Below the pieces are notes generated by a model. That model was not told the DNA's origin. It did no database searches and saw only the letters and a program-made list of their open reading frames with translations. Positions 28,295-36,695 of a stretch of DNA of 64,000 nt are shown here, one piece after another. How positions within the stretch are numbered: position 1 is the stretch's first letter; each line of letters opens with the position of its first letter. Source of the DNA: JBGQBN01 sp041494805 (lineage in GTDB: Bacteria; Acidobacteriota; Terriglobia; Terriglobales; Acidobacteriaceae); NCBI GenBank assembly GCA_041494805.1, contig JBGQBN010000012.1, positions 21,399-85,398 of the forward strand, in the 5' to 3' direction. Both the position numbers and the translations under genes were made by a program.

Positions 28295-28374
28295 GTCGTC
28301 GGTCGTCAGTCGTCGGTTGTCAGGATTGGTGTTCATTCTGATTTCCTGACGGCCGGTGACTGAGGACCGACGAC
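28295..28374. repeat. Inverted pair of 7-bp tandem arrays
   Basis: The left arm 28295-28323 reads as heptamers GTCGTCG, GTCGTCA, GTCGTCG, GTTGTCA. The right arm 28346-28374, read on the other strand, is GTCGTCG, GTCCTCA, GTCACCG, GCCGTCA. The two 29-nt arms pair with 5 mismatches by eye and could form a long hairpin between dnaJ and rsmE. Confidence 0.75.
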
Positions 28375-28375
28375 T

Positions 28376-29521
28376 TTATCCAAAAATATCCTTCACTTTG
28401 CCCATGAGCGAACGGCGTTGCGGCTTGTTTTCGACGCGGGTAATTGCGTCCAGTTCCTGCAGCAGTTCGCGTTGGCGCTTGTTGAGTTTGCTGGGGGTTT
28501 GCACGCGGACTTCGACGAACAGATCACCCTTGCCGTGCCCATTCAGCACCGGTACGCCCTGTCCGCGGATACGCAGCGTGGTGCCGGACTGTATTCCGTC
28601 GGGCACTTTCAGAGTGTGTTCGCCTTCGAGCGTTGGGATGTGAAGTTCGGTGCCCAATGCCGCCTGCGAGTAGGAGATGGGAATCACGCAGTGCAAGTCG
28701 TTGCCTTCCCGCTCAAAGAAGGGATGCTCCTTGACGTGGAGCACGACGTAGAGATCGCCCGCTGGTCCATTGTAGAGGCCGGCCTCACCCAAACCAGTGA
28801 AACGGATGCGGGTGCCGTCTTCCACGCCGGCAGGAATTTTCGCGTCCACCGTTCTCTGGCGCAGCATTCGTCCTTCCCCTTTGCACTTAGGGCAGGGATC
28901 AGTAATCACGCTGCCCGCGCCCTGGCAGGTGGGACAAGTGCGGGCAATGCTGAAGAAGCCTTGCTGGTAGCGCACCTGGCCGCGTCCGGCGCAGGAGCGG
29001 CAGGTTACGGGCGCCTTGCCAGAGGCAGCGCCGGAGCCACGGCACTCCTCACAGGTCTCGTGCCGGCGGACCGTGACTTTGGTCTCGGTGCCGAAGACGG
29101 CTTCTTCGAATTCCAGGGTTACGTCCTCACGCAGGTCGGCGCCACGCTGGGCGCGGCTGCGGCGGCGGGACCCGCCTCCGCCGAAAATATCGCCGAAACC
29201 AAAAAAGTCGCCGAAGATGTCGCCGAAATCCTGGAAGGCGCTGGCATCAAAACCTGCACCTCCACCTGCACTGCTGACACCAGCGTGGCCGAAGCGGTCG
29301 TATAGAGCGCGCTTTTCGCCGTCCGCCAGGATGGCGTAGGCTTCGCTGGCCTCCTTGAATTTCTCTTCCGCGTCGGGGTTATTGGGGTTGCGGTCGGGAT
29401 GAAACTGCAGCGCGAGTTTGCGATAGGAGCTTTTAATCTCCTGCTCGCTGGCGCCGCGCGCCACGCCGAGCACCTCGTAGTAATCGCGTTTTCCGTTACT
29501 GGTCAGAATGGCCTTTCCCAA
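28376..29521 (-). CDS. dnaJ: Chaperone DnaJ
   Basis: This 381-residue Hsp40 has a J-domain (about 10-75) with the H-P-D tripeptide, a Gly/Phe-rich linker (about 80-125), four C-x-x-C-x-G-x-G zinc motifs (C-E-E-C, C-R-S-C, C-P-T-C and C-P-K-C) and C-terminal substrate-binding beta domains. It delivers unfolded clients to DnaK and stimulates its ATPase. It is the third gene of the hrcA-grpE-dnaJ operon, 24 bp after grpE. dnaK is not in the window. Confidence 0.97.
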   Translation of the reverse strand: MGKAILTSNGKRDYYEVLGVARGASEQEIKSSYRKLALQFHPDRNPNNPDAEEKFKEASEAYAILADGEKRALYDRFGHAGVSSAGGGAGFDASAFQDFGDIFGDFFGFGDIFGGGGSRRRSRAQRGADLREDVTLEFEEAVFGTETKVTVRRHETCEECRGSGAASGKAPVTCRSCAGRGQVRYQQGFFSIARTCPTCQGAGSVITDPCPKCKGEGRMLRQRTVDAKIPAGVEDGTRIRFTGLGEAGLYNGPAGDLYVVLHVKEHPFFEREGNDLHCVIPISYSQAALGTELHIPTLEGEHTLKVPDGIQSGTTLRIRGQGVPVLNGHGKGDLFVEVRVQTPSKLNKRQRELLQELDAITRVENKPQRRSLMGKVKDIFG

Positions 29522-29545
29522 ATCCTCTCAGATTTTCCCGTGGGC

Positions 29546-30130
29546 TTAATGCTTGGGGTTGCGCGCGACCTTCACCATCGAGGGACGCAGGAGCCGGTCT
29601 TTCAGCTTGTAGCCGCGTTGCAGTTCTTCCAGCACGTGATGGTCCTGGACATCCTTAGTTTCCACCATTTCGACGGCCTGGTGAAGATGGGGGTCGAAGG
29701 GCTCACCCTTCGCCGGGATCGGACGCAACCCCAGTTTCACCAGCGCGTCCAGGAATTGCTTGTGGATCAGCTCAATTCCGCTACGAAACTCCGCATCATT
29801 GGACGAGATGCCCTCTATAGCACGCGCGAAACTATCCAAGACGGGGAGCAGCGCCTTGATGGCATCGGCCAGGGCGTACTCGCGGAAGTCCTGCTGCTCG
29901 CGGGAGGCGCGCTTGCGGGCGTTCTCAAACTCGGCTTGGAGGCGGGCCAGACGGTCGAGCAGGGTGTCGCGCTCTGCCTTGAGTTTCTGCAACTCCGAAT
30001 CGCCAGCGGGCAAAGAAACTTCCGCGGTTGCGCTCGCAGGGACGTCACCGGTTTCATCCGCTGCTGGCAATTCGTGCTCTACATCCAGATCCTGGGGCTC
30101 GACTTCCGATTTTCCGTTGGTTCTTGCCAT
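29546..30130 (-). CDS. grpE: Nucleotide exchange factor GrpE
   Basis: This 194-residue protein has an acidic disordered N-terminus (about 1-50), a long dimerisation coiled coil (about 50-110, L-Q-K-L-K-A-E-R-D-T-L-L-D-R-L) and a C-terminal beta domain with the characteristic G-E-P-F-D-P-x-x-H-x-A-V segment. It releases ADP from DnaK. It starts 8 bp after the hrcA stop, so it is controlled by the CIRCE/HrcA promoter. Confidence 0.96.
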   Translation of the reverse strand: MARTNGKSEVEPQDLDVEHELPAADETGDVPASATAEVSLPAGDSELQKLKAERDTLLDRLARLQAEFENARKRASREQQDFREYALADAIKALLPVLDSFARAIEGISSNDAEFRSGIELIHKQFLDALVKLGLRPIPAKGEPFDPHLHQAVEMVETKDVQDHHVLEELQRGYKLKDRLLRPSMVKVARNPKH

Positions 30131-30138
30131 GAAACTGC

Positions 30139-31179
30139 TTACTCCGATTCGTTCAAGACTTTGTCAAACAAGCGGGCGATGTAGGAAACGGCTGTGATGG
30201 CGTGCTGATAGTCGATGCGGGTGGGTCCGATCACCGCCAGCGACCCCATGACCTCGCCACCCACGCGGGCGGGCGCACCGATCAGTACAAGGTTGCGCAT
30301 GGAGGGCAGGGCCTGATCGAGACCGATCACCACACGCACGGCTTCTTGCTTGGCGTCGAGGTAGGCGCCCAGCAGCTCAACAATTTTTTGTTTCTCCTCG
30401 AGGGCCTTCAGCAACTCCTGCAGGTGCTGCCGGTCTTGCTCACCGGTGACCAGGTTGGCTGTACCCTCGACGAAAACCACCTGAGCTGCGTCGTCGCCGG
30501 CCAGGGCTCCCTGGCGATAGAGCTGCTCGAGCGAGGCCATCAGGCGGTCATACTCACTGCGCTCCTGCTCCAAGCGGCGGGCGAGTTCAGTCCGCATCGC
30601 GTCCATGGTCCAGCCCCGGAAGTTTTCGTTGATGAAGCGGGCGGCAGCGTCGAGATCGGTTTGCGAAAGATCGAGTCGCAGCACGCGGTCCCGTACTATG
30701 CCCGACCGCGTTACCACCACCGCCAGGACTTTTTGATCGCCGAGCCGCGAGAAGTAAACGTGCTCCAGAGCATTCTTCGGCCCACCGATCGCCACCGCGA
30801 CACCCACGTTGTGGGAGATGAGCGAGAGCACATGCGACGTGCGCTCCATGAATTCCTGCACATCCGAAATGCCATGCAGCGAATCCTGGATGATGGTTTC
30901 ATCCTCATTCGAGAGCCGTGCCTCGCCGGTGAGTTGCTCGACGTAATAGCGGTAGGCCTCGCTGCTGGGCACCCGGCCGGCGGAAGTGTGGGGCTGCTCC
31001 AGAAAACCGGCGTCGGCGAGGTCCGCCATCACATTGCGGATGGTGGCCGGGCTCAGGCCTTCGCGATTGGCACGCGCAAGAGTGCGCGATCCTACCGGCT
31101 CACCCGTGGTAATAAAAGTCTCCACGATGGCGGTGAGGATTTCGCGCTCCCGTTCGCCGATTGGCGGTCCTGCTGGCAT
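30139..31179 (-). CDS. hrcA: Heat-inducible transcription repressor HrcA
   Basis: This 346-residue repressor has an N-terminal winged helix (about 5-80) with P-V-G-S-R-T-L-A and L-S-P-A-T-I-R-N-V-M-A-D-L, then H-T-S-A-G-R-V-P, the HrcA hallmark. A GAF-like sensor domain and a dimerisation region follow to the C-terminus. HrcA binds CIRCE and represses heat-shock genes at normal temperature. A CIRCE site lies about 160 bp upstream beside the promoter, so the operon is autoregulated. Confidence 0.97.
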   Translation of the reverse strand: MPAGPPIGEREREILTAIVETFITTGEPVGSRTLARANREGLSPATIRNVMADLADAGFLEQPHTSAGRVPSSEAYRYYVEQLTGEARLSNEDETIIQDSLHGISDVQEFMERTSHVLSLISHNVGVAVAIGGPKNALEHVYFSRLGDQKVLAVVVTRSGIVRDRVLRLDLSQTDLDAAARFINENFRGWTMDAMRTELARRLEQERSEYDRLMASLEQLYRQGALAGDDAAQVVFVEGTANLVTGEQDRQHLQELLKALEEKQKIVELLGAYLDAKQEAVRVVIGLDQALPSMRNLVLIGAPARVGGEVMGSLAVIGPTRIDYQHAITAVSYIARLFDKVLNESE

Positions 31180-31284
31180 CGAGCTCCCCGTTTCCGGTTG
31201 TCGCTTTAGGTTATCCCAGGACGCGACCTGCAGTTCTGGGCCTGATCTCGTTAAGTACCTTTAAATCCAAAAACTTAGATTGGA

Positions 31285-31293
31285 GAGTGCTGA
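31285..31293 (-). promoter_or_regulatory. hrcA: Extra CIRCE half-site
   Basis: Read on the minus strand it is TCAGCACTC, one base off the CIRCE half-site TTAGCACTC. It lies just downstream of the predicted start point. No matching second half is found at the 9-bp spacing. Confidence 0.3.
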
Positions 31294-31308
31294 AACTCCC
31301 TACTTTGG

Positions 31309-31337
31309 ATTCTAGGAAGCATGGCTGGCCCTGTCAA
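31309..31337 (-). promoter_or_regulatory. hrcA: Sigma70-type promoter of the hrcA operon
   Basis: On the minus strand, TTGACA (31337-31332), a 17-bp spacer and TAGAAT (31314-31309). Transcription should start near 31302 and leave a leader of about 120 nt before hrcA. Confidence 0.75.
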
Positions 31338-31340
31338 GGG

Positions 31341-31367
31341 TTAGCACTCTCGGCTTCGGAATGCTGA
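31341..31367 (-). promoter_or_regulatory. hrcA: CIRCE operator
   Basis: On the plus strand it reads TTAGCACTC-N9-GAATGCTGA. The left half is a perfect CIRCE half-site and the right half matches GAGTGCTAA at 7 of 9. It abuts the -35 box of the hrcA promoter, where HrcA binding would block polymerase. Confidence 0.8.
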
Positions 31368-31411
31368 TTCTTGACCAATCCTGCTTACAGATGTAGTTTG
31401 GGGCGCCCGCG

Positions 31412-32722
31412 ATGCTGCACTCTATGAATCCCACTGGGAAAGGCGACCATTCGCCGCCGCGCCGTTTGTTTCTTAAGGCCTGCGCTGCGGTTGGCGGGTT
31501 GAGTACTCTTGCGGGCGTCCCCTTTCTGAATTTCAATTCTGCGAATATGCTCAACGGAACCGGGAAAGGCTCGGCTGGAATCAACATGCAATCAAAACAT
31601 CATGTAGCCGTGATTGGAGCTGGCGCGTTCGGGGGATGGACAGCTTTGTATCTGCTGCGCCACGGGGCGCGAGTCACGTTGGTGGACGCGTGGGGGCCGG
31701 GTAACTCGCGAGCCTCTTCCGGCGGCGAGACCCGGGTCATCCGTGGGACGTACGGGCCGAACCAGCCTTATACGAAGATGGCGGCGCGGGCGATGCAGTT
31801 GTGGAAGGAACACGAGAAACGCTGGAATCGCCAGCTTCTACATCGTGCCGGTGTGTTGTGGATGGCCGAGGGTGGCGACGATCAGTTCGAACGTGGGTCT
31901 TTGCCATTGCTGCGCGAAGCCGGCATCACTTATGAAGAACTATCCGTCCAGGAAATCGGGGAACGCTGGCCGCAGATTAGTTTGGAAGGCGTGCGCTGGG
32001 GCATTTACGAACCGGACGGTGGTTTTCTGATGGCGCGGATTGCCTGTCAGGCGGTGCTGGAAGGGTTTCTGGCGGAGGGCGGTGAATATCGGCAGGCAGC
32101 GGTTTTGGCGCATGATCTTGAGCGTGACAAATGGGATGGCCTAGCGCTTTCGGACGGCTCGAAGCTGGTCGCGGATCAGTATGTCTTTGCTTGCGGGCCT
32201 TGGCTGGGCAAATTATTTCCGGAGACTATCGGTAATCGGGTGCGTGCGACCAAGCAGGATGTGTTTTTCTTCGGGACGCCCGCCGGGGACAACCGGTTTT
32301 CGGAGGAGAAACTTCCGGTTTGGGCTGATCATCGCGACCGGTTTATTTACGGTATTCCGGGAAATCAGGGACGCGGGTTCAAGATGGCGGATGATAGTCG
32401 TGGGCCGGAATTCGATCCGACTTCGGGTGAGCGTGTGGTGAGTACTGACGGTCTGAAGGCCATGCGAGAGTATCTTGCCTTCCGGTTTCCAGCTATGAAG
32501 GATGCACCGCTTGTGGAAACGCGCGTCTGCCAGTATGAGAATAGTCCGGACAACAATTTCATTATTGACAGGCATCCGGCGGTCAGCAACGTTTGGCTGC
32601 TAGGCGGCGGGTCTGGGCATGGATTTAAGCATGGGCCGGCTTTGGGGGAGATGCTGGCGGGGTTGGTGGTGGAGCACGGAGATCCGAATCCCTTGTTTCG
32701 GCTGGCGCGGTTTGGGAAATAG
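31412..32722 (+). CDS. Tat-exported FAD amine oxidoreductase (sarcosine / N-methyltryptophan oxidase-like)
   Basis: This 436-residue protein starts with a probable Tat signal (R-R-L-F-L-K at 17-22, hydrophobic to about 40). The Rossmann FAD site is V-I-G-A-G-A-F-G-G at 67-75. Near the C-terminus, Cys373 (C-Q-Y-E-N-S-P-D-N-N-F-I-I-D) and G-S-G-H-G-F-K match monomeric sarcosine oxidase, where that Cys bonds FAD covalently. It should oxidise a secondary or N-methyl amine, giving aldehyde and hydrogen peroxide. Attaching the cofactor before Tat export would be consistent. It is divergent from hrcA and followed by the defence block on the other strand. Confidence 0.85.
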   Translation: MLHSMNPTGKGDHSPPRRLFLKACAAVGGLSTLAGVPFLNFNSANMLNGTGKGSAGINMQSKHHVAVIGAGAFGGWTALYLLRHGARVTLVDAWGPGNSRASSGGETRVIRGTYGPNQPYTKMAARAMQLWKEHEKRWNRQLLHRAGVLWMAEGGDDQFERGSLPLLREAGITYEELSVQEIGERWPQISLEGVRWGIYEPDGGFLMARIACQAVLEGFLAEGGEYRQAAVLAHDLERDKWDGLALSDGSKLVADQYVFACGPWLGKLFPETIGNRVRATKQDVFFFGTPAGDNRFSEEKLPVWADHRDRFIYGIPGNQGRGFKMADDSRGPEFDPTSGERVVSTDGLKAMREYLAFRFPAMKDAPLVETRVCQYENSPDNNFIIDRHPAVSNVWLLGGGSGHGFKHGPALGEMLAGLVVEHGDPNPLFRLARFGK

Positions 32723-32834
32723 AAACTTGGGTGCGGGCAGAACGGAAGAGCCCGGATGAAGACAGCCCCGGAGAGTTTACGTGAGAACTGGCTTGTGGGT
32801 TATCCCGGTTGGCTGAAGCACACGGAAACAGCCT

Positions 32835-33749
32835 TCACGATGTTACGGTGGAGCCAAGCACGACCAGCTGACTCAATGCGTCCTGTAGCTCCCAAGTCGA
32901 CTCAAGCGTCGGTAGCAAGTACTCAGTCAGCCCCTTGTACGAGAACGGCACTAACTCGAAATCACTGTGTCTGGTCCGTCTTTCACGCATCCAGAAGTGA
33001 CTCCGAAGACGGATATATTCGGCCAGCTTCGCCCCCACTGCCTCGGCGACTTGGGAAGAAAGCGGCTGGCGCCACGGTGAGTCAGGTTCCCAGAGGCTTA
33101 GCAAGAATGAGTCGTGAAGTCCATATTCAAGAAACAGCCAATGCATCGGATCTTGAAGCTGTTCAACTGGGCGTCCGCTAGTGAGCGTGAGGTGTATCCG
33201 TGTCAGCGTTCGAGCGAGGGCTGCAACGTGCAAAGAGAATTTGGACAATTGGGCGTGATCTGGAAGGTTGTGAATGTCGGCACGCATACGAGCGAAGTAG
33301 TCGGAAACGTAAGAATCGACTACCTGACGAAAGTCCCTGCTAATTTCGGAACATAGCCGGATGGCAACTTCACCTTCGGCTTGGCCTCGCACCGGGTAAT
33401 CTCGATATACCTGTTCTAGCCATCCAAACCACAGGCGGGAGCGCGAAATATCCGCAGCGACGACCATGACCGGATTCAATTTACCGAGCCAGTAGTTGAC
33501 AGTCGACTGCTTGACAGTGACGACAACCCCACCTGCCTTCCCTGGTCGAAAACGCTTTTTGCCCTTGATCTGAACTCCGAACTCCTCGCCCGTGACACGT
33601 TCTCCTCGAACGAGTTCGACCCGAAAATCCAAACCGTAGTCTGGCGCAACTGGTGAGATGGCCCATTCGCTGGGACATGAGCCGAGAAACAGCCGTACGG
33701 CTTGGTCGCCAACCGCATGGGCAGTCGGTCGTTGCGGAAGTACACTCAT
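32835..33749 (-). CDS. Stand-alone DUF4365 (predicted PD-(D/E)XK) protein next to short Argonaute
   Basis: The protein has 304 residues. The N-terminal domain (about 10-150) has the DUF4365 signature D-Y-G-L-D41-F-R-V-E45, then Q60-I-K62-G-K, which are the PD-(D/E)XK positions, and Y-W-L-G-K-L-N-P-V-M-V-V. The C-terminal half is helical, with no family I recognise and no APAZ-like region. The ATG at 33749 lies 12 bp after the Argonaute stop; a GTG at 33758 is possible. Same strand and tight spacing put it in the Argonaute operon. It may be an accessory nuclease, a regulator of the DUF4365-APAZ effector, or an independent passenger. Confidence 0.75.
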   Translation of the reverse strand: MSVLPQRPTAHAVGDQAVRLFLGSCPSEWAISPVAPDYGLDFRVELVRGERVTGEEFGVQIKGKKRFRPGKAGGVVVTVKQSTVNYWLGKLNPVMVVAADISRSRLWFGWLEQVYRDYPVRGQAEGEVAIRLCSEISRDFRQVVDSYVSDYFARMRADIHNLPDHAQLSKFSLHVAALARTLTRIHLTLTSGRPVEQLQDPMHWLFLEYGLHDSFLLSLWEPDSPWRQPLSSQVAEAVGAKLAEYIRLRSHFWMRERRTRHSDFELVPFSYKGLTEYLLPTLESTWELQDALSQLVVLGSTVTS

Positions 33750-33761
33750 CGGCAGCACTGC

Positions 33762-35303
33762 CTACATATAAAAGCGGAAGTATCGACTCGGTTCGTAAGG
33801 TGATGCTTCATCGAATTCCTTGAACACATCGCCTACGTTCCGCGCGAAGCTCATTGTGATGGGAACACCGCAACAGAAATCTGCTGTATTCCAGTTGAGC
33901 TTCGTCAAAGCCAGAATCTCGGAGCAAATCGTCTTTATCGAGGCGTCGCCTCGTGCCTTGTTGATCTCAAATGGTGATGGAACATGTGATCCAGGATAGG
34001 TTTGCAACTCAGGGACAAACCCCTTGGTGTACAGGTGCGCATCCGAGTCCCCCGAAATGAGCACCGTGCCACGCGGTACCGGATACAGTCCCCAGCGGGT
34101 TATTCTGAGGGGTGACTTGACGAGAGATACCAGGTCGAAGGCAAGATGAGCACTATTGAATGCAGCCTGAAATCCCTTGATCTCTTCGGCGTTAAAACGC
34201 GAACTCTTGTGAACAACAATTCGTTCCGGATGAGTCTTTCTTGCGATGTGGAATTCTTCGAGTGCGCGCTGTGCGATCCGGCCGGCAGACTCAGCAGTTA
34301 GCACTGGCGCTCTCAATGCATAGTCGTAAGCAACCTGTTCCCCCCGCAATATGAGACTGTTGAAGTCATTCGCAAATAGGTGCGACATCGAAGAAAGGAC
34401 GAGATCCCTTGCTGCTGTTTTCTTATGAAAGAAGCTAATGCCCAAAAAACACGTTTTGGCATCAAGTCCACCCAAAATCCAAGGCATTTCGCCAGCTTTG
34501 TAATACAGCCCGCAGAGTAAATTCCAAGTTCGCGTCGCGAAGTTTTGTGTCCCTTTACCCCTTAGCGTTTGCTCACGGATGATCTGTATAGGCACTCCGT
34601 ATTGGGGATTCATGGCAATCTTTTTCAGTCGGGATCTGAAGTTGTGCGATAGCGGTTCTACCGTCTTCGGGTCAACGTCCAAGGCGAGCTTGTCAAAGTC
34701 AGAGAAAAGGTCGAGTTGCTCAGATTCCGTTTCAGCTTCAGGTTTCAGCTTTTGATGGTAGTTCCCCGTGATGTGGCAGGTGTCATACATGTCATCGGTC
34801 AACAGAATGATGATTACATCTAGCTTTCCTTCTGCGAGGCTGAGCATCGCCGCAACTCGCTGTTCGATAAGCGATTCAAGCCGACCTGCATAGTTTTGTG
34901 GCTGCAAACCGTCTAGCTCCGCTATCTCGTTGAGCGTTAGTTTGGCTTCAAACTCAGGCTCAACGACAAGCGTCTTTGAGAACGCAACCGGACATCCGGG
35001 AAAGTCGGGGAACAACAACTTGTGCCGTTTTTGGTCGAACGTACTTTCTAGCGTCCTAGTGGGAATACTCTCGATGAAGGAGTTTGCTGAAGCGATCCAC
35101 TCTTTCACCAGATCGATCAGGTGGTAGGTGCCTATCAAGCCAATCGAAAGGCGTTCAGTGTGACTAGGACGACGGGCCGCATAAGGGCCAGTAAAAAGGC
35201 ACTCCTTTGCGTAGGTGCCTTCCTGGTCCTTCGTGACAATCGAAGGCTCACGCAGCAGCTCAACCGTCTTGGCCGACTGCTCTTTTTGGACCAAAGTAGT
35301 CAT
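33762..35303 (-). CDS. Short prokaryotic Argonaute (MID-PIWI only), SPARDA type
   Basis: The protein has 513 residues and lacks N and PAZ domains. The MID part (about 160-270) has G-V-P-I-Q-I-I-R and W-N-L-L-C-G-L-Y-Y-K-A-G. The PIWI part (280-510) has C-F-L-G-I-S where active enzymes have Asp (Ser290), V-V-H-K-S-S near 365, W-G-L-Y-P-V-P-R-G-T near 404-412, and the conserved tail L-T-K-L-N-W-N-T-A-D-F. Catalytic carboxylates are missing, so it should bind guide and target without slicing. Its start overlaps the DUF4365-APAZ gene by 44 bp. In the family the pair forms a guide-directed sensor that unleashes the effector nuclease. Confidence 0.9.
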   Translation of the reverse strand: MTTLVQKEQSAKTVELLREPSIVTKDQEGTYAKECLFTGPYAARRPSHTERLSIGLIGTYHLIDLVKEWIASANSFIESIPTRTLESTFDQKRHKLLFPDFPGCPVAFSKTLVVEPEFEAKLTLNEIAELDGLQPQNYAGRLESLIEQRVAAMLSLAEGKLDVIIILLTDDMYDTCHITGNYHQKLKPEAETESEQLDLFSDFDKLALDVDPKTVEPLSHNFRSRLKKIAMNPQYGVPIQIIREQTLRGKGTQNFATRTWNLLCGLYYKAGEMPWILGGLDAKTCFLGISFFHKKTAARDLVLSSMSHLFANDFNSLILRGEQVAYDYALRAPVLTAESAGRIAQRALEEFHIARKTHPERIVVHKSSRFNAEEIKGFQAAFNSAHLAFDLVSLVKSPLRITRWGLYPVPRGTVLISGDSDAHLYTKGFVPELQTYPGSHVPSPFEINKARGDASIKTICSEILALTKLNWNTADFCCGVPITMSFARNVGDVFKEFDEASPYEPSRYFRFYM

Positions 35304-36546
35304 TCATCATCCGGAATGGAAGTACGTGTTCTATTGGGCTGCTGGCGAACTCTACGTTCCCGAATATCGGACTCGAACTGATCAGGAAAAGAATCCGGTC
35401 ACGGTTCTGAGAGAGGTATTGTCTCCAGAAGTGTAGCAGGTAGAGATAATCCTTGTTGTGGAGCCCGGCCTTCTCGCTAATAAGCCTCGCTTTACGCTCC
35501 GCTGGTGGCATTTGCTGCGGGAAGGTGAAGTGCCAATCCGGTTCAACTTGAAGAAACGTTTCACGGTGCTCATGAGCAAATGAGAGCTTCACCGCATGAT
35601 GCTTCCGCTCTAGTTTACCGTCAGTGTTTTGAACGTAAATCAGTGTCCGCTCTTCCTGCTTTCCCTGGAGCGACAAATAGGTAAATTTGTTTGTCGATGG
35701 CTTACTCAATAGCGACAGTGGGAAGAAGAATCTCTCTCGCCGCCAGTCGAGTCCGCGCCTGAACATAGTCATGTCTCTGCAAAGATTGAGGAGTTCGGTC
35801 AATATCGGTGCTGCTATATCGCTCGCGATGCGCGGAGTTCCCTTCAGCTTGTCGCAATAGTAACCCAATTCACACTGGCTCTTTCGGATGTCTGCGAAAG
35901 AATAGAGCAGGCCATCGTTAACGGTAAATGCGTACTGTTGCTGAAGCCGTGCCACTATTTGTGACTTCTGCTCGAACGATGTTGGCGCGACCCAAACCGG
36001 CGGCAACGGAAGAGCGGGAAATCGATTGCTGAAAGCGAGCTCGGTTACGTTCTCTTCCAAGCTGATAAAGCCATAATGAAATTCTCCCCGTGCAACCTGT
36101 TCTAGGACAGGGAGCGTTTCCGAGGTTAAGAGATCTAGCTTCTTGTGGAACTCGATTATTCTTGTTTCCTGCGTGCCGATTAGCAGGTTTGGATGAACCC
36201 GAAGATGATCGCGAATGTCCTTCCAAAAGACACTTTGTGTTAAGGGCTCGTAAAACAGGAGGGCGATCTGTACGTTGGATTGGTACCAGTGCTGCAGGTA
36301 CTTGGACTCAATACGCACACGAAGCACCTCATCAGTTTCTGACGAGATGTAACTTCGACCCGCTTTCAATTGACACTTGAGAAAAAGGCCGGTTCGAGAC
36401 ACCCCATGGACGACCTCGATCTCAGCATCGATGCCTGACTTGTCTTTCGCCTGCAGAGCAAAATCCCAGTTGTGAGAGTGACAGATTGTCGAAACCGCCG
36501 CGATGCTCTCATCTTCCAATTGCTCTTGAGGTAATTTCTTCAGCAT
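35260..36546 (-). CDS. DUF4365-APAZ effector nuclease (DREN-like) of a SPARDA system
   Basis: The protein has 428 residues. The N-terminal DUF4365 nuclease fold (about 8-150) has Glu13, G-I-D40-A-E-I-E and C-Q59-L-K61-A-G, the PD-(D/E)XK pattern. The C-terminal region (about 200-428) matches APAZ in its place upstream of short Argonaute and in its W-R-R-E-R-F-F-F-P-L-S and K-L-S-F-A-H-E-H-R-E-T segments; APAZ stands in for the missing Argonaute N-domain. In characterised relatives, target recognition by the Argonaute triggers indiscriminate DNA/RNA cleavage and cell death. Lines sampled here are near 50% G+C, below the neighbours, suggesting transfer. A TATACT -10-like box sits at 36570-36575. 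Confidence 0.88.
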   Translation of the reverse strand: MLKKLPQEQLEDESIAAVSTICHSHNWDFALQAKDKSGIDAEIEVVHGVSRTGLFLKCQLKAGRSYISSETDEVLRVRIESKYLQHWYQSNVQIALLFYEPLTQSVFWKDIRDHLRVHPNLLIGTQETRIIEFHKKLDLLTSETLPVLEQVARGEFHYGFISLEENVTELAFSNRFPALPLPPVWVAPTSFEQKSQIVARLQQQYAFTVNDGLLYSFADIRKSQCELGYYCDKLKGTPRIASDIAAPILTELLNLCRDMTMFRRGLDWRRERFFFPLSLLSKPSTNKFTYLSLQGKQEERTLIYVQNTDGKLERKHHAVKLSFAHEHRETFLQVEPDWHFTFPQQMPPAERKARLISEKAGLHNKDYLYLLHFWRQYLSQNRDRILFLISSSPIFGNVEFASSPIEHVLPFRMMNDYFGPKRAVGQDG

Positions 36547-36569
36547 GCTTAATCGTAGCTCGACTCACA

Positions 36570-36575
36570 AGTATA
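36570..36575 (-). promoter_or_regulatory. -10-like box ahead of the SPARDA operon
   Basis: TATACT on the minus strand, 24 bp before the effector ATG. No good -35 box is seen at 16-18 bp, so the promoter is tentative. Confidence 0.3.
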
Positions 36576-36695
36576 TCCCTACAGGAGTTCATACGACCTG
36601 CGGCGATGCCATACCTCGCCGCGCAGCGTTTGCCCGTTGTCAAGAGAGTTACATGGTTGGGGCTGATGCCAGCCGAGCGGTAGACAGGGTGAGTC

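Noticed and set aside
28295..28374. CRISPR array
   Set aside because: The units are 7 bp with no spacers and the arms are inverted. No cas genes are in the window.
31267..31293. Second complete CIRCE element
   Set aside because: Only one half-site is present; the sequence at the 9-bp spacing does not match the other half.
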